Shown piece by piece: positions 34,561 to 43,971 of a stretch of 64,000 bases of DNA. The DNA comes from Maricaulis alexandrii (GTDB taxonomy: Bacteria > Pseudomonadota > Alphaproteobacteria > Caulobacterales > Maricaulaceae). The position numbers and the translations under genes were made by a program. A model generated the notes under the pieces. It made no database searches and was not told the origin of the DNA. It was given only the letters and a program-made list of their open reading frames with translations. Position 1 is the stretch's first letter; each line of letters opens with the position of its first letter. The stretch spans positions 583,451 through 647,450 of the forward strand of contig NZ_SWKP01000005.1 of NCBI RefSeq assembly GCF_005871165.1, in the 5' to 3' direction.

Positions 34561-36392
34561 AAGACCTCGTCGAAACGGCCAGCGAAGTGCGTGTGAACGA
34601 CTTCGTCCTCAAGATCGCCAATGTGAACGGCACCGGCTCGGCCTCGGCCAATGGATTGCTGATGAAGGCAATCTTCCGCATGGGCGTGCCCGTGGTGGGC
34701 AAGAACCTGTTTCCGTCCAACATCCAGGGCCTGCCGACCTGGTATGAAATCCGCCTGACCAAGGACGCCTACATGGCGCGTTCGGGCACGGCGGAATTCA
34801 TGGTCGCGATGAATGCGGAGACCTACAAGCAGGATCTCGCCGAGGTCTCGCCGGGCGGTTTCCTGCTCTATGACAGCACCTGGCCGCGGCCGGACCTGCA
34901 TGCCCGCGAGGATGTCACCGCGATCGGCGTGCCGCTGGCGCGGATGTGCAATGAGGTCTTCGAGAATGCCCGCACCCGCGTGCTGATGAAGAACATGGCC
35001 TATGTCGGCGCCGTGGCCGGTCTGACCGGGCTGGATGTCGAGGTGATCAAGGGATTGGTCAATGAGATGTTCGGCACCAAGGAGCATCTGATCACGGCCA
35101 ATATGAAGGCGATCAATCTGGGTCTGGACTATGCGCGCGAGCACTATCCCGATCCGCTGCCGCTCAAGGTCGAAGCGATGGATGCGACGGCCGGGCATAT
35201 CATGATCGACGGCAATACGGCGGCTGCCCTGGGCTGTGTCTATGCCGGTGCGACCTTCGGTGCCTGGTACCCGATCACGCCGTCCACCTCGCTGATGGAC
35301 GGGTTCAAGAGCTTTTGCGAAAAGTTCCGCGTCGACAAGGAAACCGGCGAGAAGAATTTCTGCATCGTGCAGGGCGAGGACGAGCTGGCCTCGGTGGGCA
35401 TGGCGATTGGGGCGGGCTGGAATGGCGCGCGCGCCTTCACGCCGACCTCGGGTCCGGGCATTTCCCTGATGAGCGAATTCATCGGCTTTGCCTATTATGG
35501 CGAGGTGCCGGTCGTGCTGTTCGACGTGCAGCGGGCAGGCCCGTCCACCGGTCTGCCGACGCGGACCCAGCAGTGCGATCTGACGCTGGCGGCCTATGCC
35601 AGCCATGGCGACACCAAGCATATCCTGCTCTTCCCGGCCAATCCGAAGGAATGCTTCGAGATGGCGGTCCAGTCCTTCGACCTGGCCGAGCGCTTCCAGA
35701 CGCCGATCTTCTTCATGACGGATCTGGATATCGGCATGAATGACTGGATGGTGCCGGAGCTGGACTGGGATGACAGCTACCAACCCGATCGCGGCAAGGT
35801 ACTGGGCAAGGACGAGCTCGAAGCGATCGAGAAATTCTACCGGTATGAAGACAAGGATGGCGACGGGATCACCTATCGCACCCTGCCGGGCGTGCATCCC
35901 AAGGGTGCCTATTTCACCCGCGGTTCCGGCCATAACTGGAAGGGCGGCTATACCGAGGACAGCGAGGAGTACAAGGAGGTCGTCGACCGCCTGGTGCGCA
36001 AGTGGAAGCGGGCGGCGGACTTCGTGCCGGGCCCGGTCATCAAGCGCTGTGATGCGCCGACGCGGCGGGCGATCATTTCGGTCGGCGGCTGTGACGGGGC
36101 GGTGATCGAGGCGCTGGACCAGCTCTCTGCCAAGGGTGTGAACCTCAATTATCTGCGGGTGCGGGGCTTCCCCTTCAATGCCGAGGTTGAGGCCTTCATG
36201 TCCGAGCATGACGAGGTCTTCGTCGTCGAGCAGAACCGCGACGGGCAATTGCGCACGCTTCTGGTCAACGAGACCGATGTGAACAAGGACAAGCTGGTCT
36301 CCGTGCTGGACTATGCCGGCATGTCCGCCAATCCGAAATTCATCGTCGAGGGCATTTGTGCCCATCTCGACGAATTGGGAGACGCCGCATGA
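34557..36392 (+). CDS. 2-oxoacid:acceptor oxidoreductase, fused gamma-alpha subunit
   Basis: 611 residues. The gamma domain (~1-190) opens with KIANVNGTGSASANGLLMKA; the alpha pyrimidine-binding domain (~205 on) shows GNTAAALGCVYAGATFGAWYPITPSTS (core GATFGAWYPITPSTS), QGEDELASVGMAIGAGWNGAR (core EDELASVGMAIGAG) and TRTQQCDL. These match KorA-type subunits. With the beta subunit it decarboxylates a 2-oxoacid to an acyl-CoA with a low-potential acceptor, or runs in reverse. Substrate (2-oxoglutarate, pyruvate or branched-chain acids) is not decidable here. ATGA overlaps on both sides couple all three genes. Confidence 0.9.
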   Translation: MKDLVETASEVRVNDFVLKIANVNGTGSASANGLLMKAIFRMGVPVVGKNLFPSNIQGLPTWYEIRLTKDAYMARSGTAEFMVAMNAETYKQDLAEVSPGGFLLYDSTWPRPDLHAREDVTAIGVPLARMCNEVFENARTRVLMKNMAYVGAVAGLTGLDVEVIKGLVNEMFGTKEHLITANMKAINLGLDYAREHYPDPLPLKVEAMDATAGHIMIDGNTAAALGCVYAGATFGAWYPITPSTSLMDGFKSFCEKFRVDKETGEKNFCIVQGEDELASVGMAIGAGWNGARAFTPTSGPGISLMSEFIGFAYYGEVPVVLFDVQRAGPSTGLPTRTQQCDLTLAAYASHGDTKHILLFPANPKECFEMAVQSFDLAERFQTPIFFMTDLDIGMNDWMVPELDWDDSYQPDRGKVLGKDELEAIEKFYRYEDKDGDGITYRTLPGVHPKGAYFTRGSGHNWKGGYTEDSEEYKEVVDRLVRKWKRAADFVPGPVIKRCDAPTRRAIISVGGCDGAVIEALDQLSAKGVNLNYLRVRGFPFNAEVEAFMSEHDEVFVVEQNRDGQLRTLLVNETDVNKDKLVSVLDYAGMSANPKFIVEGICAHLDELGDAA

Positions 36393-37441
36393 CCTCCATG
36401 CCGAAACCCTTCATCGACAAGCACCTTCCCAAGAATGAGCTGGGCCTGACGGTCCGCAATTATGAAGGCGTGATGTCGACCCTGTGTGCCGGTTGCGGCC
36501 ATGACTCGGTCACCGCCGCCCTGGTGCAGGCCTTCTGGGAACTCGGCCTGGCGCCGGAAAGCGCGGCCAAGGTCTCCGGCATCGGCTGTTCGTCCAAGAC
36601 AACGGCCTATTTCATGGGCCAGTCGCACGGCATCAATTGCGTGCATGGCCGCATGCCGTCCGTGGCGACGGGCGCGAATGCCGTGAATGGCGATCTCCAC
36701 TATATCGGGATCTCCGGCGATGGTGACAGTCTGTCGATCGGTTTTGGCCAGTTCGCCCATGCCATCCGCCGCAATCTCAACATGCTCTACATCATTGAAA
36801 ACAATGGCGTGTACGGGCTGACCAAGGGGCAGTTCTCGGCCTCGGCCGATATTGGTTCGACGACCAAGAAGGGCGTGCCCAACGAGCAGACGCCGATCGA
36901 TCCCTGCATCCAGGCGCTGACGCTGGGGGCGGGCTTCGTGGCGCGCGCCTTTTCCGGCGACAAGTCGCAGCTCGTGCCGCTGGTGAAGGCGGCGCTAAAG
37001 CACAAGGGCTTTGCCATGATCGATGTGATCTCGCCCTGCGTGACCTTCAACGACCATGCCGGCTCGACCAAGAGCTATGCCCATACCTACAAGTATTATC
37101 ACCCGCTCGTGCACACGGATTTCGTGGCTCATGCCGAGGAGATCACGGGGCAATATGCCGAGGACGGGGCGATGCGGGTGACGCTGCACGATGGCGGCGA
37201 GCTGCGCCTGCGCAAGACGGACAGCGATTACGACCCGCGCGACAAGGCGCAGGCGATCGAGACGCTGATGATCAATGATGGTGGCGGCGAGATCCGCACG
37301 GGCCTGCTCTATCTCAATGAGGACATGCCGGACATGCATGCGGCAAACAAACTGCCGCAGACACCGCTGAACCAGCTGCCCTATGAAGCGCTGAACCCGG
37401 GCAAGGCGGCCCTTGCCTCGCTGCAGAAGCGCTATCGCTAG
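36389..37441 (+). CDS. 2-oxoacid:acceptor oxidoreductase, beta subunit
   Basis: 350 residues. Cluster-ligand motif CAGCGHDSV is at about 32-40, and thiamine-diphosphate binding is shown by GDGDSLSIGFGQFAHAIRRN (core GDGDSLSIG) with IENNGVYGLTKGQ, wording common in 2-oxoglutarate enzymes (KorB). The C-terminal third is an extra segment typical of the aerobic two-subunit type. The stop overlaps the convergent Xre gene in the sequence CTAG. Last gene of the three-gene operon. Confidence 0.9.
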   Translation: MTSMPKPFIDKHLPKNELGLTVRNYEGVMSTLCAGCGHDSVTAALVQAFWELGLAPESAAKVSGIGCSSKTTAYFMGQSHGINCVHGRMPSVATGANAVNGDLHYIGISGDGDSLSIGFGQFAHAIRRNLNMLYIIENNGVYGLTKGQFSASADIGSTTKKGVPNEQTPIDPCIQALTLGAGFVARAFSGDKSQLVPLVKAALKHKGFAMIDVISPCVTFNDHAGSTKSYAHTYKYYHPLVHTDFVAHAEEITGQYAEDGAMRVTLHDGGELRLRKTDSDYDPRDKAQAIETLMINDGGGEIRTGLLYLNEDMPDMHAANKLPQTPLNQLPYEALNPGKAALASLQKRYR

Positions 37442-38040
37442 GCGCTGGCACCGAAGCGTTCGATGATCAGGTCCGTGCCGGCTGACCGCAGGCATTCCTC
37501 GTAATCATTGGCACTCTGTTCGCTGAGCGTGCCGTGCAGGAAGCACTGGCCAGCCTCATCGCGGACCGGTGTGTAGCGGGTTGCCCAATAGCGCGGTTCC
37601 GGGCGTGTATCGCACCAGTAGGCCGTGGCGCTGAGCACGTCGCCGTCCCGCAGACCGGACTGGCAGATCGTGTCGATCTGGTCGCGCAGCGGTCCCAGCG
37701 CCTCGCATTCGGTCAGATCGGACAGGTTGGCGACGCAATCCTCGTCGAGTGCGGCGCTGACCGCTTCCACCGTATAGCGTCCGCTCTCCGGTTCCGGCTG
37801 GACCAGGAAGGTGGGGAAGGGGCTGTAGCGGATCGTCGCGAGAAAATCGTCGAACGTGCTGCGGGTGCGCGGATTGCTCGACAGGGTGAGGATGGCGTCC
37901 GCAACGTGCGGCGCCGGCTCCACAAGGCCGGATTCAAGCCTGGAAATATAGGTCTGGCTGACGCCGATCAGTTCAGCCATGGCCCCTTGTTTCAGGCGCA
38001 ATCGCAACCGAAGGGCTCGGACCGTTTTTGGCCAATCCAT
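37438..38040 (-). CDS. Xre-type regulator with C-terminal sensory domain (fourth of the set)
   Basis: 200 residues. The helix-turn-helix (residues ~8-62) reads LKQGAMAELIGVSQTYISRLESG. The C-terminal ~120 residues have a PAS-like mix of strands (FPTFLVQPEPESGRYTVEAVSA, core SGRYTVEAVS; then RYWATRYTPVRDEAGQCFLHG, core YTPVRDEAG) resembling the tails of the three Xre genes at 39.5-41.4 kb, though more diverged. The start is ATG at 38040; a GTG directly before it is possible. A CtrA-type box lies about 80 bases upstream. The stop overlaps korB by four bases. Confidence 0.8.
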   Translation of the reverse strand: MDWPKTVRALRLRLRLKQGAMAELIGVSQTYISRLESGLVEPAPHVADAILTLSSNPRTRSTFDDFLATIRYSPFPTFLVQPEPESGRYTVEAVSAALDEDCVANLSDLTECEALGPLRDQIDTICQSGLRDGDVLSATAYWCDTRPEPRYWATRYTPVRDEAGQCFLHGTLSEQSANDYEECLRSAGTDLIIERFGASA

Positions 38041-38115
38041 CACCGAGTCTACCCCGTCCCCTGTTAGTCTCGTGTTTTCTTTGTAGAAAATCGAAACCTG
38101 ACGCGGCACTCATAA

Positions 38116-38130
38116 TTAATTAATCGTTAA
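38116..38130. promoter_or_regulatory. CtrA-type binding site TTAA-N7-TTAA
   Basis: TTAA-TTAATCG-TTAAG is a full match to the CtrA consensus core. It lies between the transporter stop, which it overlaps, and the Xre gene at 37438-38040, about 80 bases before that gene. CtrA is the master cell-cycle regulator of Caulobacter and its relatives. The only full site noticed in this window. Confidence 0.5.
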
Positions 38131-39254
38131 GAAAGTCCAAGCGCGTGACCCACATAACCGGGCAGATCGCTCATCAGGGCACCCAGTTCGCCCCGCGCCA
38201 TGGCTGGCAGGAAAATGGCCAGGATCACCGAGATCACCAGGCCGATGCCGGCGCGGATCACGTCACTGGCGACATCCCAGACCGCCTCCATGCGCGAGCG
38301 CAGGCCGGCGACATAGGCGATGGCAATCTCGCGGCCGGCCAGCATGCCCAGGAAGACCCAGGTCGTGCTCATCGGGATGTCATTCAGCTCTTTGAAGATG
38401 AAGAGGATGATGCCGTAGAAGAGGTCGACCAGAGTTGCCGCGCGGATGTCCGTCGTATTGGTCTTGCTGAGCACGATCTTCTGGATCTCGCCGCCGCGCG
38501 TCGCGAAGATGATGGCGTGCAGGGCCAGCATGACGCCGGTCGCGAAGACGAGAAGCAGCGGTGAGAAGCTGACCTGGGTCTGCAGGACGGCGGCACCGTC
38601 CTGCATCAGCGGCGCTCCGTTCTCCATCACCGGCACGAGGTCCGTCGAGCGTGGCAGGAAGACGAAAATATTGGCCAGGTCCTGCATCAGCCATTGCGAC
38701 CACAGGAAAGCGGTGGAGGCCCATTGGGCGAGGAACCAGACCGGGTGGTGTGGCTTGTCCTTCGTGTTGTGAACCCAACGTTCGAAGATGCGGGAGATCA
38801 GCAGATAGATGACGAAGGCTGCGCCGATCGCGACCAGATAGCCCAGAGCGGACTTGGTCAGCATTTTCGGCAGCACGCCCTCGGTCTCCGCACCGCCGGT
38901 CAGGGCGAAAATGGTCAGCACCAGGAACGTGGTCGACACCGGGACGCCATAGCGCGTCAGGACCAGCAGGAAGAGTGGCGGGATGGCATGCCACCACTGC
39001 ACGCCGGCTTCCGGATAGGGCAGGGAATTGAGCCGTCCGAAGGCAATGTCCTGGCCGCCCATGAACCAGCCCCACAGCATGACCGCCACGATGATGGAGC
39101 AGGCATAGGCCCACAGGATCAGCCAGGGGCGTTTGGCGTTGGAGCTGAGGAAGGTCCCCAGGGTCTGGATCGCATCATTGGCGACGATGGAATAGGCCGC
39201 GATCAAAAAACCGACGATCGAGAACACCCAGGCCGCAAGCGAGATGTCTGTCAT
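38127..39254 (-). CDS. PiT/PHO4 family anion permease
   Basis: 375 residues, about ten hydrophobic segments. The repeated family signatures are IVANDAIQTLGTFLSS near the N-terminus (compare the GANDxANxxGT motif) and STTWVFLGMLAGRE in the C-terminal half, with PVSTTFLVLTIFALTGG between. PiT proteins move phosphate with sodium or protons; some relatives (CysP) move sulfate, and this divergent member could carry either. The start (MTDISLAAW) follows AGGG. Divergent from the tandem Xre genes. Confidence 0.82.
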   Translation of the reverse strand: MTDISLAAWVFSIVGFLIAAYSIVANDAIQTLGTFLSSNAKRPWLILWAYACSIIVAVMLWGWFMGGQDIAFGRLNSLPYPEAGVQWWHAIPPLFLLVLTRYGVPVSTTFLVLTIFALTGGAETEGVLPKMLTKSALGYLVAIGAAFVIYLLISRIFERWVHNTKDKPHHPVWFLAQWASTAFLWSQWLMQDLANIFVFLPRSTDLVPVMENGAPLMQDGAAVLQTQVSFSPLLLVFATGVMLALHAIIFATRGGEIQKIVLSKTNTTDIRAATLVDLFYGIILFIFKELNDIPMSTTWVFLGMLAGREIAIAYVAGLRSRMEAVWDVASDVIRAGIGLVISVILAIFLPAMARGELGALMSDLPGYVGHALGLS

Positions 39255-39380
39255 GATGTAACCCTGTCCGATGGGAAGCCCGCAGGCAGGTAGCAAGTCC
39301 GGTCATGCCGGATCAATCGGCAATGCAGCTGGGTCGGATAATTTCACAAAACTGTCGCGGGTCTTCAGGCACTTAACGCG

Positions 39381-39396
39381 CACAACTGGTTTTGTG
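39381..39396. promoter_or_regulatory. Inverted repeat in the divergent PiT/Xre intergenic region
   Basis: CACAA-CTGGTT-TTGTG, with a further TTCACAA at 39343-39349. The 235-base region 39255-39489 holds the promoters of the permease and the first tandem regulator, so this is a candidate operator for the Xre proteins. No other structure is clear here. Confidence 0.3.
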
Positions 39397-39489
39397 AGGC
39401 TTCAAAACTTGCCTTCATGGCGGGATCAGTTATATTTTAGAACCTCAAGCCTGCCGCGGCCGGCGCCCCGTTCTGACGGAGTTGCGCTG

Positions 39490-40134
39490 ATGAACCAGGT
39501 GTTAGCTTCCACGGATGTTTCGGACATTCACTGGCCGTCCGTGATCCGACATTACCGGCATTCCAAAGGCCTGAAGCAGGCTGCGATGGCGCATGATCTG
39601 GGCGTGACCCAGACCATGATTTCCCGCTGGGAATCCGGCACGGCCCTGCCGAGCCCCCGCATCCAGGAGCGGATCTTCGACCTGTACTGGCAGGCCCATT
39701 CCACCGTGCCGCGATCGGTGTGGCTGGAGCGGGTCGGCCGGCACCCTTCCCTGGTAGCCGTGATCAACGCGCAGGGCCGAATCCTGCGCGCCAGCCAGGG
39801 GCTGCAACGGGCGCTGGGCTGTCACCGCCATGACCTGGAAGGCCGCTATTGCCATGAAGCCTTCTCCGGCGATTTCGTCACCCTGTACGACACGTTGGTC
39901 GCCAGCGGATTTTTTGAGGGGCGGGTTGCCTCGGCGGAAAGCATGGACCGGCTCGCCTTCCACGGACCCGATGGCGCCGATCGCGGTGCCCGGACCCATG
40001 GACTGCATCGGCCGACCTTCTTGCGCGGCCCGCAGATTGTCTGGCTCTATTCGGGCGCTTCGGTCTCGCGCAGCGTGTTCGAGGATGTCCGCACCCGGCT
40101 GGGTGGCCCGCGCGTCATCCGGAAGGCGATCTGA
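39490..40134 (+). CDS. Xre-type regulator with PAS-like domain, tandem copy 1
   Basis: 214 residues. Helix-turn-helix at ~19-65 with LKQAAMAHDLGVTQTMISRWESG. From ~85 a PAS-like domain: LVAVINAQGRILRASQGLQRAL, then DLEGRYCHEAFSGDF and a GFFEG turn. Copies 2 and 3 share the same layout. GGAG eight bases before the ATG. The next gene starts one base after its stop, so the three form an operon. The recognition helix (VTQxMISRWExG) is nearly identical in all three, so they probably bind similar DNA while sensing different signals. Confidence 0.85.
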   Translation: MNQVLASTDVSDIHWPSVIRHYRHSKGLKQAAMAHDLGVTQTMISRWESGTALPSPRIQERIFDLYWQAHSTVPRSVWLERVGRHPSLVAVINAQGRILRASQGLQRALGCHRHDLEGRYCHEAFSGDFVTLYDTLVASGFFEGRVASAESMDRLAFHGPDGADRGARTHGLHRPTFLRGPQIVWLYSGASVSRSVFEDVRTRLGGPRVIRKAI

Positions 40135-40135
40135 C

Positions 40136-40774
40136 ATGCCCCGCCGCACCCGCTCGACCCCTGTCTCACCAGATTGGCGCGACCGCCTTCGCCGCTACCG
40201 GCTATCGCACAATATCAAACAGGCCGCCCTGGCCGAGGATCTGGGCGTGACCCAGGCAATGATTTCGCGATGGGAGGCCGGACTGGTTGATCCCAGCGCG
40301 GTCATGCAGGCCCGGATCCGGGCCTTGCTGGCAACGGAAGCCGCGGTTCCGCTGGTCGGGTGGCGCGCCTTTGTGGCCCAGCAACCGGGGCTGGCGGCGG
40401 TGGTGGATCGGACGGGATCGCTGGAAACGGTGAGCCAGGGAATGGCCCGCCTTCTGGAACAGCCGGCCGACCAGATCGAGGGAAAGTATATCGATGAGGT
40501 GTTTTCAGGCGATCTGCCGCAGCTCTTTATTCGACTAAAAAACGCCAGATTTTTTGACGAAGCGGTCGAAACCGTTGAAAGTGCTGACAACTACAGTTTT
40601 GTCGACAAGAATGGGCATGGGGTCAGGCATTGCGTACAGGGTCTGCACTGGCCGCATAGGGGAGAAGATGGCGAAATTCGCTGGATGCTGACAGGTGCCC
40701 GGATACCGCAGGCCGAGTTTGAACGCTTGCGGCGCATTCTGGCCGGCCAGACTGAAATGCATTTCGCCGAATAG
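40136..40774 (+). CDS. Xre-type regulator with PAS-like domain, tandem copy 2
   Basis: 212 residues. Helix-turn-helix IKQAALAEDLGVTQAMISRWEAG; PAS-like part LAAVVDRTGSLETVSQGMARLL, QIEGKYIDEVFSGDL, RFFDEAVETVESADNYSF (core ETVESADN). The C-terminus ends with LHWPHRGEDGEIRWMLTGARI (core GEIRWMLTGA), equivalent to the LYSGAS strand of copy 1. No heme or metal ligand is obvious. The AT-richer stretch near 40510-40620 falls inside the PAS part. Confidence 0.85.
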   Translation: MPRRTRSTPVSPDWRDRLRRYRLSHNIKQAALAEDLGVTQAMISRWEAGLVDPSAVMQARIRALLATEAAVPLVGWRAFVAQQPGLAAVVDRTGSLETVSQGMARLLEQPADQIEGKYIDEVFSGDLPQLFIRLKNARFFDEAVETVESADNYSFVDKNGHGVRHCVQGLHWPHRGEDGEIRWMLTGARIPQAEFERLRRILAGQTEMHFAE

Positions 40775-40792
40775 GCCCTGGAGGGGACGCAA

Positions 40793-41437
40793 TTGGTTCA
40801 GGACATGAGTTTGTCAATGTCGTCCAGCAAGGTGAACTGGCCGTCAGTGATCCGGAATTTCCGTATGTCCAAACGCCTCAAGCAGGCGGCTTTGGCGGCT
40901 GATCTGGGCGTGACCCAGGCGATGATCTCGCGCTGGGAAAACGGGGACAGTGAGCCGCCCGAACGGGTCAAGCGCCGCATGGCCGAACTGGTCCAGGATG
41001 CGTTTGTCGTGGCCCCGGCCCCGACCTGGGTCGATCTGGTCACGCTCAATCCGTCGATCGAATTCGTCACCGACAGCATGGGCATGATCAAGGCGGTCTC
41101 GCGCGGTGCGCTGGAATTGTTCGGCCTGGCCCGGCACGAGGCCGAGGGCCGCAATGTGAAGGACTTCCTGGGCGGTGACTTCATGGCCGCGCTCGGCCGG
41201 CTTCGCGAAGAGGGCATGTTCCAGAACAATCTGGCCTATGGCCAGAGCCTGGGATCGATGGAGGTCAATGTCGCCTCCGGCCTGAAGACCGTGCTCTATG
41301 ATTTCATCCACTGGCCCCGCATTTCCGAGGCCCGCACTGTCTATTGCGTGCATTCCGGCGCCGTGGTCGATGAGAGCAAGTATACGTCCCGTCTCGAAGA
41401 GCGCGGCGACAAGGTCGTGCTGCGGCGGACCTTCTAA
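40793..41437 (+). CDS. Xre-type regulator with PAS-like domain, tandem copy 3
   Basis: 214 residues from a TTG start, chosen because GGAGGGG lies at the right distance; an ATG at 40805 (MSLSMSSSK) is the alternative. Helix-turn-helix LKQAALAADLGVTQAMISRWENG; PAS-like IEFVTDSMGMIKAVSRGALELFGL (core DSMGMIKAVSRG), AEGRNVKDFLGGDF, and a terminal VYCVHSGAVVDES strand. Closest in N-terminal sequence to copy 1 (both open with xWPSVIR). Confidence 0.85.
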   Translation: MVQDMSLSMSSSKVNWPSVIRNFRMSKRLKQAALAADLGVTQAMISRWENGDSEPPERVKRRMAELVQDAFVVAPAPTWVDLVTLNPSIEFVTDSMGMIKAVSRGALELFGLARHEAEGRNVKDFLGGDFMAALGRLREEGMFQNNLAYGQSLGSMEVNVASGLKTVLYDFIHWPRISEARTVYCVHSGAVVDESKYTSRLEERGDKVVLRRTF

Positions 41438-41506
41438 GGCCGTGGCGACAGGCGCTCTTCTCTGAAATTTCGATCAGGTCTGGTCGTCGGCCAGTCGCCG
41501 CGCCGG

Positions 41507-41926
41507 CTATTGCTGGCCGTGATAGGTCACCGTGTACTGACTGAACTGCTCCGGCAGCCAGCAGGCCCGCTCGGATCCCGCCGGAAGTGTTTCACCGATT
41601 ATATAGTCCGGCCAACGGTCGCACGTGCCGACAAGCGAGTAGGGGTCGATGATCGTCACCGTGATCTCGCCGCTCTCACTGTCCACCGTCCAGAAGCCCG
41701 GAAAATCGTCTGTCGTTCCGAATTGAACACTGCCGGAGCGGGTCCCCGGAGTGGGACTCATGCTCCCGCTCGGGCCACCAAACAGGAATTGCACGGTCGC
41801 GCCATCGGGGGACAAGGCGGTGAAGTAATCACCATCTTGCGGCGTCCTGAAATCCTGGGCATGGGCCGTGCCCACAAGCGCGAGTCCAAGCCCGGCCAGG
41901 CTCAAAGCCCGTGTCGATCCAGCCAT
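41507..41926 (-). CDS. Secreted protein of unknown function
   Basis: 139 residues with a clear signal peptide (LSLAGLGLALVGTAHAQ, cleavage after AHA-Q at about 23/24). The mature part is rich in Gly, Ser, Thr and aromatic residues, with two cysteines (GTCDRW, RACWLPEQ) that could form a disulfide. Predicted mainly beta. It stands alone and no family is recognised. Confidence 0.7.
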   Translation of the reverse strand: MAGSTRALSLAGLGLALVGTAHAQDFRTPQDGDYFTALSPDGATVQFLFGGPSGSMSPTPGTRSGSVQFGTTDDFPGFWTVDSESGEITVTIIDPYSLVGTCDRWPDYIIGETLPAGSERACWLPEQFSQYTVTYHGQQ

Positions 41927-42084
41927 TTTGCCCTGTCTCCCCTGGTGGCTTTTCGGTGTGATACTGACTCCCGGTGCTTAAGATTGTGTGCAGCGGCCGG
42001 GAAGGGACACCGGCTTTTCTGGTCACATGAGAAGGGCGGCACCGCATGGCGGGCCGCCCTATTCATGTACCCGGTTGATCCGGT

Positions 42085-43755
<1,671 letters not shown>

Positions 43756-43894
43756 TCTTTTCCCCTCTGCGGGCCGAATTTCGATGCAGGGCCCTTGGGC
43801 TAGGTCACGAAAGTGTGGCACATCCTGCATTCGTGCCGTTCGTGCACAAGGGGTCGCATCACACAGATTGCGGGAATTGGGGTTTGACCAAACC

Positions 43895-43908
43895 TGAATG
43901 ACCATTCA
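43895..43908. promoter_or_regulatory. Palindrome in the promoter of the MFS gene
   Basis: TGAATG-AC-CATTCA, nested in CCTGAA...TTCAGG (43893-43916) and flanked by GGTTTG and CAAACC. It overlaps a possible promoter (TTGACC at 43884, 17-base spacer). The shape suits a TetR-family repressor; no such regulator is adjacent. Confidence 0.45.
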
Positions 43909-43971
43909 TGTTCAGGGCAAACCAAAAAGGAGCGGCGGGCTCGAAGGAGCGGTATGCCGTGGGGAGAGAGC

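Noticed and set aside
34386..36365. Long minus-strand frame opposite the 2-oxoacid oxidoreductase alpha subunit
   Set aside because: Shadow frame due to GC-rich third positions; the plus strand carries KorA motifs and overlapping operon starts.
39351..39370. Possible Pho box (CTGTCGC-N4-CTTCAGG) near the PiT gene
   Set aside because: Only the first heptamer half-matches the CTGTCAT repeat, and the spacing and second half are poor.
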